A stretch of DNA of 64,000 nucleotides from Artocarpus heterophyllus (lineage: Eukaryota > Streptophyta > Magnoliopsida > Rosales > Moraceae), in contig CM046330.1 of NCBI GenBank assembly GCA_025403435.1, positions 27,604,822 to 27,668,821 of the forward strand, read 5' to 3'. Below are positions 22,980-34,420 of the stretch, in pieces. Within the stretch, counting starts at the first letter, position 1. Every line of letters begins with the position of its first letter. The position numbers and the translations under genes were made by a program. Below the pieces are notes generated by a model that had not been told where the DNA came from, ran no database searches, and worked only from the letters and a program-made list of their open reading frames with translations.

Positions 22980-23328
22980 ATGCCTACACCAACCACCTCA
23001 ACGTCTGCATCTCCTGCTGCCATCCTAGTGCCACCACCTATCACCTTTGAGCCCATAATTATGGCTATTGAAAATAACCAAGTTATTATCCCTAATACCC
23101 AAGAACTTGCCAAGCGCTTCATAGTTATTAACGTGAACAATGAAATTAAAATCACCTGTTACTCTTCCTAATTCAGAGTTTTAGACATGGCCATGTCAAG
23201 ATATATTAATTTTTAGTGCCTTTGCCTTCTTTCTCACACCATTGCTTATTCTCTTATTAATCAATCAAAAACATCCTGTGAAGCCTTATATGATTTTGGT
23301 CAATACCTACGCTCAACCCTCTTGTAGT
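22980..23328 (+). pseudogene. Copia gag remnant (N-terminal part)
   Basis: An open frame to 23171 starts with a Thr/Ser/Pro-rich leader (MPTPTTSTSASPAA) and continues with NTQELAKRFIVINVNNEIK. It continues out of frame with SRYINF and CEALYDFGQYLRS, as in the N-terminal half of copia gag proteins. It is cut at 23328 by the reverse-oriented gypsy-type LTR. Several stops and frame changes are present and there is no zinc knuckle before the break. It is read as the capsid gene of the decayed copia element, not a separate gene. Confidence 0.6.
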
Positions 23329-24188
23329 TGTAACGCCCCCTTACGGACATCATAGATGTCGTTACATTCATCTTTGTTATTATCATTTAAGATAAACTAT
23401 TCAAATTAAAAAACATAATTTGGAAAAGATAGTTTATCAACACCAAAGTAATGAGACCATAATTTAAATAAAAAATTAAAACAACCTTTAAAATATGTTT
23501 TCAAAGTTAGGTAGGCCAAACTTCAGACACCGGCAGACTGAACATAACTGGTAGTCCGAACTTCAACCATCGGCAGGCCGTCCAAGGCTTTGCAAAATCT
23601 GAGTTTTAAAACACTTGGATCGGCAGGCCGATGCCAGCATCGGTAGTCTGATCATTAATGATCAGAAGGCTGATCTTCTGCAAAATCAAGAAAAACGTAA
23701 AACAAGTCTTTTTACATCATAGTGTAGAAAATAAACATACAAAGAAATAAAAACATAGTTTAGAGACTTTAAAATTCTTTCTTGGCGTTCTTCCGTTTTC
23801 AATCCATCGTTCCTTGCTCACACACCCGTCCTTGCCCTCTTACCTCTATTTGCAACATGATCATAAACTAAGTAAGCAAAAGCTTAGTAAGTACATTTTT
23901 CTATCTCACAACATAAACATTTTATGAACATCTTTATGCAACATCATATTCATTATCATCATAAACATAGTAGTGCATTTGGCACAGTTTTATATAGAAC
24001 ATATCTTTTATTAACATTTTCCATATAAAACCTTCATTCATTTTATCTTTGAGGGCTCAAGTGTTGCACCATTATTATCATCGTAGGCACGTCGTCATGA
24101 GAGGAGTGGGGTAGCTAATCCCAAACCAAATATGACAAGTCCAACTTTGGACATCATAAACATAGGGTGTGCAACCCTTAATTAGGTG

Positions 24189-24224
<36 letters not shown>

Positions 24225-26375
24225 TTTTAATTTTGAAATACCTCATCATCAGAACATGCATAAACCTTCTTGTGCATCAAAACTTTCATAATAAAACATC
24301 AAATAAAACTATCATAGAAATTATCAAAGAAATCATTATGAACATAAATTTTAAAATTTTCATAAACTTTATCATGTTGCAGGTGAGAATGTACTTATTT
24401 GACTTGCTTACTAAACCTTATCTTAGATGACATCGCCATGGTCTCGATCTGCTCACCTCTTGAAGTGTTCATGTCATACATCCATGTACGAATAAAAATT
24501 AATTTTCTTTTTCATGAAACCATCCAATTCCATAAGACATCATTCATACTTCCATCTGAAGAACACAAGGACACAAGTACATTTTACCAACTTTCAAATA
24601 TTCATGCAAAATTGAAATATTAAAAATCTGCCTAACTATTAAGAAAACACAAATCAATTCTTCACAATTCATATACAATCATGGCATGAAACTTTGCAGG
24701 GACATAATTAACAAAAATATAAATTACATTAATTTTTCATTAGCCATAAAAATTCTAGTAGACAAATAAAATAAGTCACACAATACACATCACAAAATCT
24801 GCTAGCAATAACAAAACAGTGAGCAGCCCTAATTAACATTCATAAAATAAATTATCTATATCATAAAATAATTTCATAAAAATTCTGCATACAATAGACA
24901 CCTAAAACTATAACATATCCAAAAATTAGCTTCAAATAAATTTAAAACAATTCAAAATGTGCATTAGAATTTAGAGGCAAAATAAATTCTAAACACACAA
25001 GGCAGTGAGCAACACATGTTTATCATTCTAGAATAATTAAAATAAAATTACTTTGACCCTAAAATTTTTATGACAGCCTATAAACATATAAATACAGTAC
25101 CACAAAAAGTTTCATTATCAAATATCTTCATTTAGCCATACAAAAAGGTCACACAAACAAGAAGTCTAGAATTCATTGATTGACAGCCATAAAACCTAAT
25201 CTTAAAGAAACCGCAATAGCACATAAAATATTCATCATATCACTATGAAACCTTCTATCGATCACTTAGCATATAATGAATATTTTTGCAAAATTTCATG
25301 AGAATTAACATTCGTTTGCCCTATGAACATAGACAGCATTTTTGTACAACATTACCAATCAGCAACAATTAACCATAAGTGGCAGAGAATAAAAATTCAA
25401 TATCTTAACCTAGAAAATTGCAAATGGCATGAAACTTTGAGGAACATCACGTAACATATACATAAACATCATACAAAATTTCATAGCAAACAGGCATCTA
25501 CAAACTAAGTTATGGGGGTCAGATTAAAGGGAGAATACAATTTCATAAATAATCTAAGATGAGTTCTTACCTCAAAATGATTCTTTTCTAATTTCCTTGA
25601 ATTTGTCTAAGCAAATACCCAATATTTCATTTGAATCTTTGCAGCAAAATAAGGGAGAGAATGGGAAGAAAAATGTGGAGAAAAAAAGGAGAAGGAGAGA
25701 GCGTGGGAGGAATGGAGAGTGTCTAAGAGAAATTTTGGTGGGAGTGAGATATACGTGAAACAAATAAAAGTGATACAGTAAGGAAGGTTAAATTTTCTGA
25801 TATGGCAACAAATTTTACCTTAAAATAGAATACATATTTGTGGAAGATGGAGAGAAACATGGGAGAAAGGTCTATGATTTGCTTCACTTACCAAATTTTA
25901 AACTTTCAAAATAGGAAACCTTATCAAATATCTAATCATCATAAAATAAAAAATAAAAGTCAACTATCTTTTCCTACAATGAATAAGGAAGGAGGCTAAA
26001 TATGCTAATTACTCAAAATATTACAGCCAATCATATAAATCATCAATGCCACAATTTTTGGAGAGTATCTGCTGATTGCTCATCAACAGTCTTTGGCATG
26101 TCGATGGCTCAGTTCGGCCTGTAAAAGTTGTGGGATTCAGCCTGCCGATGAAATCTATCGGCATGCCATTTTAAAAAAATAATTCGCCTTACCGAATTTG
26201 AAAATTCAGCCTATCGAAGTATCACTTGCAACATTGCACACAAATAAAACGTTAAATATTTATCATGTACATATTATAAATGACATGAACACCTCGAGCA
26301 TACCAATCCCACGTGACCGTCACCTATCATCATATGCAAAATAAAATGGTTAGTAACATTATTTCATAAAGAACA
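23329..26375 (-). mobile_element. Reverse-oriented gypsy-type LTR (solo or truncated)
   Basis: Starts on the plus strand as TGTAACGCCCCCTTACGG inside the copia gag remnant, so on the minus strand it ends GGGGGCGTTACA. The reverse strand near 23885 carries a CTTACTAAGCTTTTGCTTAC block like the ACTTACTGAGCAAAAGCTCA block of the LTR at 29244. This supports a long gypsy LTR in minus orientation. Clusters of TCGGCAGGCCGA-type motifs lie at 23514-23673 and 26098-26216. The other end is hidden by copia LTR copy C at 26376. A TA repeat sits at 24191-24220. No gene was seen. Confidence 0.55.
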
Positions 26376-28308
26376 TGTTAGACAAGTATGCCCTAATGAG
26401 TGAAAATGTAATATGCTCTTAGAGACATTTTTATCAATAAAGAATTTATTTATTATTTATATAGCAAATCTTGTCCTGTTTACATTCATATTTGTTGAAT
26501 GTATGTTAAGCAAACAATAGTTTGAGACTGTCGGTCTAAACCTTTAAGAATTGGGCATATGATGGATAGATTATGTGGAAGACACAATTCTTAGGGTGAT
26601 GGTCTAAATCATAAGATCTGCAATAAAGGGAATAAAATTGAGCGCTTTATTCATGTAAAGATTGTTATGTTGTCTATATCCTTAACAAGAGATGCTTTGT
26701 CTTGACTATCGGAGGTGGACTCTGCGAATATAAACATTGGCACATTGTCATAGGTGACAATGTGTTGAATCGGGACATAAAGTGAATTGATTTAGATTAA
26801 TAATTTTGTCTCAGCAAATTGATTCACTTTAGACAATCATTTGTATTGTGTCTTAATCCTGAGATGAATAATGGGCCCGTTGTCTTGACTTATGTCTTTT
26901 GATATACCAAAGGGTGACATCCACATTTTAATAGTGATATGCATGCCGGTACGTTGGATGTATGACTCTTGATAGCGTAGACTTGTTATTCATAGATATA
27001 GAATCCATAGCTTTTCTTTAAGAGTAGTGATATCATCTTATATGCGTTATCTTGTAATTGAAAAACTGGAGCACTCAACCATTTAGATACATAGGTATAA
27101 CCGAATGGTATACTATCTTTGATGGTAAGTTTTTCGATGGTGAGATAATGGAACGTAAGTAAAAATAATCGGAAAGGTAAGACAAAACTTGTCCTTAAGC
27201 CGATTATAGATAATCCTATGGGGATACGATACACTATGATATGTCATGGAGACTTAGCTATTTAGGCTTCATAATTCTATATAGTTCGAGAGTGCAGCTC
27301 CAAGCTTTTAGTGGAATAACGTTAGAGTTGATAATTATGAAATGTATATCTGGGATATTGGGTTTCATAATTATTGGAAGCTTGAACTGTATAGGTCCAT
27401 TTGGTCCCCTTTACTAGCTCACAAAAATCCTGTAATGATATGATATGCTTTTTTAATAATTGGTGACTTATGTCAGATTTATGAGATTGGCTAAAATTTG
27501 GTAAAATTAGTTAATTTATGTCTGTTTATCAGTTAAATTAATTTGGTGATAAAATTAATTCAAGATAAACTTGTTGAATTATCAGGATTAGATAATTCAT
27601 GTCTGTTTATCGGTTGGATTAATTTTGAATAAATTCAAGATAAACTTGTTGAATTATCAGGAATATTTATTTACTTAGAGATTATCTAGATATGGCTGTT
27701 TTAATCAGATAACTTCTCTATTGAGTTATTTGAACTAAAACTGAGGCTCTATCATAAGAATCTTGGGTGGGAAATAAAGATTCGCAGGGATCTTTTATCG
27801 GAGGGTCGACAGGCCGATCTCTTAGTTCGGCCTACCGATCAAAGAGGTTCGGTAGGCCAGTCTGCCAGTTCGGCCTGTCGATCGGGCGATAAAAGGATCA
27901 CGTGTTTTCACATAGAATTTATCAGATATTGATTTTGATTTGATTCTGATTTCGATTTTTGAGGCCTTATCTAATAAGGACTGACTTATGGGCCCAACCT
28001 CTATAAAAAGGGTGTGAGTTTCATTATTATTTAGATCAGTAGAGAAATCTAGAGTGAGACTTTGTCAGTGAGAATTTGAAACTCCCCGGAGAGCTATCAT
28101 TCACAAATCACGAATTATAGCTTTGGGTATTTCTCAATTGGTTGGAAAGAGAGCCACCTGGAGAAAAGCTGAATGACGTAAGCCCACACTCACTCCGATT
28201 GAGGATAGAGAATAGCAAAGAAAACCAGTTGGTTAAGGTCCTTCTAGAATGTTACTTCTTTTCATTGATTGTGGTAGCTTTTCGGCATATACAAGGTTAG
28301 TAAGATCT
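26376..28308 (+). mobile_element. Copia-type LTR, copy C (3' truncated)
   Basis: Starts TGTTAGACAAGTATGCCC and follows LTR copy A to the GGTTAGTAAGATCT block, then departs, so the last ~100 bases are missing. A TATA box is at 28002-28009 and a motif cluster (GGCCGATC, TCGGCCTACCGATC, TCGGCCTGTCGATC) at 27803-27890. GAACA precedes the left end, but no matching duplication can be tested on the truncated side. Confidence 0.75.
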
Positions 28309-28429
28309 TACTTCTTTATGTTCACGCCGTGAAAAAGAATCTTACTTCTATTTCTCACTTTTATACCTCTAATACTACTTCTACTAGTTCTTATCTAATT
28401 CTTTTCATGTGAAATATGCAATGGCCATC

Positions 28430-29243
28430 CTTTTACAGGGTTGGGCTAAGGATAATGTGTACAAGAAGCTGGTTTCTTCTATCAAGTCTTCTCCACTAGT
28501 TGCTTTTTCTAGAGTCCAGGCTACTTTGTCTTAGTGGCATTATAAATTTTAGTCATCCATCTTATTCAAATCTTAGGCATATTGTTTCTAAATTTCAGTT
28601 AAGACTATCGAGTCTTTTATCTTTATCATTTAATTTTAAAGTCTAGCAATGCAATAAACGTCAATAAATTACCTTTTCAATCTCTTCTCTTGTTTCTACT
28701 TCACCACTTTAAATTATTTTCTTTGATGTTTGAATCTTACATGCCCATTTGATTGATGTCTTTAAATATTATGTTATCTTAGTTAATCACTTCACAAAAT
28801 ACATTTGGTTCAAAACTTTAAATATCATGTTTTTATCTAATTCAAAGTACCAATTAAAAACTTTTGTAATAAAAAAAATTGTCACATTTTATTGCTTTTT
28901 TTTTTTTGGGGGGGATGTTATCATACACTTTTATCTTTTCTAGCCACAACAGGATGTACTTGAACATAAAGGGTATTCTAAACACCGTCATTGACTCCTA
29001 TTGGTCTTTTGCCTTCTCCACCATGGTTTTTCTTATCAATCACATGACTACTCCTACACCGCATCTTTCTTCTCTGTATATTTAATTGTTTACATCTCCA
29101 CCTAATTATACTAAACGTCGTGTTTTTGGCTGTCTCTATTATCCGTAATTTTGTTCATTCTCTTCTCATAAACCTGCTCCTTAGTCATCTCTATATGTCT
29201 TTCTCAGTTATTCGTTGCGCCTATTTTTCTTTTTCTCCCCTCC
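28430..29243 (+). pseudogene. Copia gag-pre-integrase and integrase remnant
   Basis: Degenerate frames give SQWHYKF and LRHIVSKFQL (gag-pre-integrase), then SSLVSTSPL and, from 28749, HFTKYIWFKTL of the integrase core. Downstream, near 28970-29150, follow FLINHMTTPTPHLSSLYI and KRRVFGCLYYP. Integrase would join the cDNA into host DNA; this copy has many stops and frameshifts and lacks an intact catalytic triad. It is interrupted at 29243 by the gypsy element and resumes at 38276. Confidence 0.7.
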
Positions 29244-32200
29244 ACACTCAAAATGTACATGCCACGATGATTAGTGTTTAAATCTGATTTTTTTAATATA
29301 TTTAAGGTTAAAATCATGCCATAGTCTTTAACAAGGAAGGAATAATATAAAAATAAGCTAGAAAGCTTAATCATTGTAGAAGGTATTGCAATAAATTTTA
29401 AGATGAAAATACAATAAAAGAAAAATATTGTATAAAATAATAAAATTATACAATATAAAAATTAAACAACACAAATCTATGCAGTATTAGATCAATGGAA
29501 TAAAAGGATTATACTGATAAAGTTAAGCAGTATAGGGATTACACTGTGTGGGGTGATATGGATATGTATAGAATACTGTATAAGCTCACAACAGTATAGG
29601 AAATATACCGACAATATAAGAAAAATATTGCCAGTGTAAATTTAGACTATGTTAAAATGACTGGGACCCACACGATGACACCCCAAAGGAAAGAAAATTG
29701 TCACATCTCCCCATGGTAAAGCCATTTTGAATTGTGTGGTTTTGGAGAAAATTTTTATGACATTCAAGTCCATGGTGATGTGTCTTAACTTAATGCGACT
29801 AAATGTAGGGTTGGCAATTAAACACTTTTATTTCCACCAAAGTGGCACTTTTATAAAGAAAAAATGCTCCCCTTTCCCCTTGGATACCGGAAATGACATG
29901 TGGAGGGAGGCAAAGAATTTTTGCATTTTATTCCCTAGGATTGGTTCTATAAATACCTAAGGGTATTTTGGAGAAAAAAAGTTTATTAAAGTTATGAAAA
30001 TTTCACCCATTTTTCTACTCCAAAAACCGCCCCTCCCAAAGAATTTCTCTCTCAAAATTTCGATGATACCAAGCCTCCAAATGATGTTTTGAAGCAAATT
30101 CAAGAGGTGTAAAGGAAGATTAAGGAATTTTTGAGGTAAAACCTAAGCTTTTCTCTTTGGGTTTTTTGTGTTTTCTCTTGAAGTTTTGAGTAGGTTTTGA
30201 TGGGATTTTTGCTACGGTTATGTCAAGAAAGTTTAACCAACATCAAGCACTCTGGTGGAGGATTAAAAAGCTTGAGAAAACCTTGGTAATATTCTAAACC
30301 CTAGCTTGGAATTTTGTTTTAATGTGCACATCAAGTGCTTGTAATAATGTTCATGGATTGTGGCATGTTAAGTGAACTTCATGGCATGATTATATGGTAT
30401 GTTGTGATGATGATGATGAAAAATGAAAATTATTTTAAAGCAAAAGAAAAGTTGTTATAAACTTTATCATAAACACAAAGATTAAGTGTTTTTAAGCACT
30501 CTAAGTGCTTGATAATAGGATTTTGAGCATGACATGCAAAGAAAATATTTTGGCATGGTTATTTTGAGTATTAAGTGCTTGATTAAATGATTGGAAAGGC
30601 TTATATGAGATCAAACTTAAGAAAATCGCAAAAAGTATGAAAAAGGCCATTTTTGGAAAGATTTAAGTGTTTGACGTCTATAGAGGCCAAATTGTCTACT
30701 AAGTTCAACACAAGATTTATTGGAAGCATTAATCTGGACAACTTTTATGAAGAAATTCTGTTCAAATTTTGATCGAATCATGCCAAAAAATATGGGTTTT
30801 TGTTCTTCCTATCCAAAAACTATATGAAAATGAATGATTTTGGAGATTAAAACACAAAAGTTGTATATCTTGTCGAAACGGTTAGGAATCAAGAACGGTT
30901 TGTGAAAATTACAAATTGATTTTATGATATGAGTTTTATGAGATTTTAATCATGAAATTTTGAAATATGGAAAACATTTTGAAATTACTTGAATTAAACC
31001 AAGGAGCTTGCTTTTATAATTTATAATCCCTACAAAAAACTAGTTGTTGTGATATGAGACAGTTAGTTTTGGTTGTGGGGACAAAAATGTCAATATTTTA
31101 TGTTTCAGGATGAAACTGTAAAACCAGGAGTAGCAAAAATTATCGTTATGTCAAAATGGTTTTCTATAGAGTTATGGCAAGCAAGTAATGTTATGTTTTA
31201 AAGCGCAAAAGGAATTAGCAATTTTTTTAAGAAAAGGACATTAAGGGCAAAGTCATAATATTTTCATATATAGGTCAAATCTGTAACGTTTTGATTAAAT
31301 AGCTTTTATAAAAAAGAAAACTAATGTTTTATTTTTCAGAAGTTACAAGAGGCAGAAAAATGTAATTTTTGTTTAAAGTAGGTTTCGAAAGTTTTCTAAG
31401 ATCCCTTAAGGGCAAAATCGTCATTTTTCATAAAACGACCAAAACAAACCCTGAAATACCCTATTTACAAAAACACCTCTAAGTTGGAATTTTCTAGAAT
31501 TTTTTCATAATTTGTAAGTGTCAGGATGGCAATATGAAATGAGAAGTTCAGTAAAATCATAAAACTTACGAAAAACTTGTAAAAAGGTAAAATTGTTATT
31601 ATTGATAAAACTGCTAAACGGACCTAAGTCTTTTGACTTAGCAAATCGCTCTTGGATGAAAAATGTTCCGCATCACATTAAGTAACAAAATCTTCCAGTA
31701 TGACATGGAATTTAATCAAGGAACATTTAAGTTAAGTAACGAAGAAATGAACTAATAAGTGGTAAAGGTAAGTAAAAGAATGGACGTTTAGTGTCCAAAT
31801 TTCGTTATCAATCAAGTAGATTAAGAAAAGATAGTTAATAGTTTGGTATCGTTTTGATCACGACATAAAGCCGTCCAATAAAAGAAAAAAGAATAAATTG
31901 GGAGTGTTAGAGCACTACTCAGGTAAGTCTCAAACCTCACCTATAGCATGAAGAAAATAATTTTCAAATGCATTATATATGTTTACAAATATGTTTGCAA
32001 TTGTTATGCAAGTTGTTTTTGAAGTATGTTTGAATATGGTAGCATCAAGTTTTAAAAGTTCAAATTATGGTTTGCAATATATTTGCAATTATTATGTTTA
32101 ATGTTCAAGACATTAAGTTATGTCATGTAAAATGTTCACTAAGATTACAAAATCGGTTAATTAAACCCATAAGTTAAAATAATTATGTGTCATGCAAGCC

Positions 32201-33079
32201 TCCTAGATTTGAGGTTTAGAAGTTATGTTGAAGTTATAACCTTGTTGTCCAATGGTCTTGTCTTCCACAAGAGATGCATTATGTTTATATTCTCATAATT
32301 GATAATGTTGATATGAATACTTAAGCTAATAAAATCAAGAAAAGATAAGAATGATAATAAGAAGTTCAAGTAAGTTACAAATGATGTTAAAAATTCATAA
32401 TTGAAAGTTCATAATTGATCATAACTGAAATCATGTATTTTGATATTGCTTGCATTCCTTTTAAGTAATGTTCTAATGAGGAACATTTTATGAACAATGT
32501 TTTACAATAAATGTTTTATAAGAAATGTTTATAAAAAAAAAAATTTATGAAAAATGTTTACAAGAACTGTTATAAGTAAGATGTATTAAGAGAAAAGTTT
32601 TATGAAAAAGGTTTAATAAAGATTGTTTATGTTTTGTGAGATTAGTATGAACTTACTGAGCAAAAGCTCATTACAAGTTCCTTCATGCTGTAGGGAGTTC
32701 TACAGAAGATCAATAAGACTGAATGAAGAGCTCATCGTTGAGGTTGCAAATACGATAGTTGGACATACATACTACTATGATAGTTTTTCGTTGTTATGAG
32801 AAAAAGTTTTCTGCTATTTTAAAACAAATGATTTAAAAAGTTTTTAAGAAAGTAAATATTGTCTTAATGAGTCTTAAGAAACATTTTGAAAGAGTTTAGA
32901 AGTCAACTTTTAAGCTATGTCTCAATTTGTGTTGCAACGAAAGTCGCAACAGTTTCAAGAATGTTTTAAGAAAAGAAGAAAGAAATTTACTCAGTATTTT
33001 TCTTGCTAGTAAGTAAGAAAAGTTATAAAAAACAAGTTTAAGAAAGCTAATTGACAGTGCAAAAAAAAAGGTCGTGATA
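29244..33079 (+). mobile_element. 5' LTR of the Tekay/Del-like element
   Basis: Aligns with 34421-38267 from about 29257 onward; the first ~60 bases are missing or rearranged. It ends GGTCGTGATA. It carries the AGCTCAT..CATGCTGTAGG block (32668-32694). No protein-coding gene was found within it. Confidence 0.75.
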
Positions 33080-34420
33080 GGTGGTATTAGAGAGGTATCC
33101 TGCTATCCTATTTTGCATTTCATATGTCCACTTCACCATAGCTCAAGTGAGTAAAGTAATTTACATTAGTAGTATAGTTAGTATTACATGGTTAAGTGTT
33201 AATGCATCGGGTACATAGCCCTTGAAGTTAGCTCTCCTAAATGAGCAACAAGAGAGTAAAGGTTAGAGGATTAGCCAAATGTTACATGTTATAGAGTTCC
33301 CACAAAGCAACGATGGTCATCATTCATTAATAGTATCGAGTCAATGATGGTCAAACCTAGTCAATGTTGGTCAACAGATGACCGAATTGCTCAAAATCAA
33401 GAGGATGAGCTCCTGACTCAATATAACGTTTTGTGCACAATGGTGTTCTCTATTCGAGCAAATTTCACCCTGTTAGAAGTCGCTCAGTTTGATTGTGTAT
33501 GGAGCGAGGAAAAGCATATCAAGATAGCAGAATAATGGAGTTTGAAATGTGATTTTTGATGATTTCTTTGCCACATTTATGACTTGACATGGAATAGAAT
33601 GCTTGAGAGAAATCATACGTTAGTTTACTAACCATACCAATTCTTGAGCTTAAGCATTTCATAATGGAGTTGAGACATATTAAGGAACTCAAAACGACCA
33701 AGACAGGCATCATGATCAAGATAATGATATCAAATTTGTCAGCAAAAGCCTCACGAGTTGGATGATAAAAGCTGAAGATTATTATGTTACGAGATAGTTA
33801 TGGAAAAATATGAATCTAAAATAGATAAAGGACTAAAAAATCATGGATTTTGTGTTTAACTCAAATCGGTCCACTTCTTGTTCACTAAGCCTAATATTTT
33901 GTTCTAAAGAACAACTAGACAAGCTTATGTTGCTTAGATAGTTATGCATTATGGGATTTTAATGACTGTCATCTTTGACTAAGACTGTTATTATACGTCC
34001 AAATTTTGGAAAAACAAAGTATATCAAGCAATAATTACAAAGTTTATTTTTAAATATAGCATTCTAAGGTGGAATGCCAAATCCTTAGATGGACGAGAAC
34101 TACACTCAAAAGCTAGAATGTTAGAGTTATGTAGAAGAAGCATAGTGCTACCAATAAAAGAAGTATGCCATTAAGATGATTTAGATTTTTGGAGTTCTAT
34201 GTCAGAGAATTAGTTCTTATTAAGATTACCAATGAAAGAGGTAACAAGATTCATTATGAAAAGGAAAGATGGTAAGAAATAAGAACATGCCTCTTATCAG
34301 CATTTAGTGATGCAACCATAAGGTAGAGATAGCATCAGGAAAGTAAGAAGAGGATATAAAGAAGAGATTGGCCATAATAGTTCTAATTTTTGAGGATGAA
34401 AATTTTTAAGAAAGGTAGAT
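33080..34420 (+). mobile_element. Residual interior of the Tekay/Del-like element
   Basis: Contains the primer site at its left end and the purine-rich GAGGATGAAA tract at its right end. Between them are only short degenerate frames without a recognisable gag, protease, RT, RNase H, integrase or chromodomain. An intact element of this group would have about 5 kb here, so most of gag-pol has been deleted. Confidence 0.65.

Noticed and set aside
22980..23171. Independent small Thr/Pro-rich protein gene
   Set aside because: Position just after a copia primer site and similarity to copia gag N-termini make it a gag remnant.
25572..25763. Minus-strand 63-codon frame in the reverse gypsy-type LTR
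   Set aside because: Low-complexity Phe/Ser/Leu run in a purine-rich LTR stretch; no domain and no conservation in related LTRs.
33344..33535. 63-codon frame in the gypsy element interior as a gag gene
   Set aside because: Short, no recognisable gag motif and followed by dense stops; kept only as part of the residual interior.
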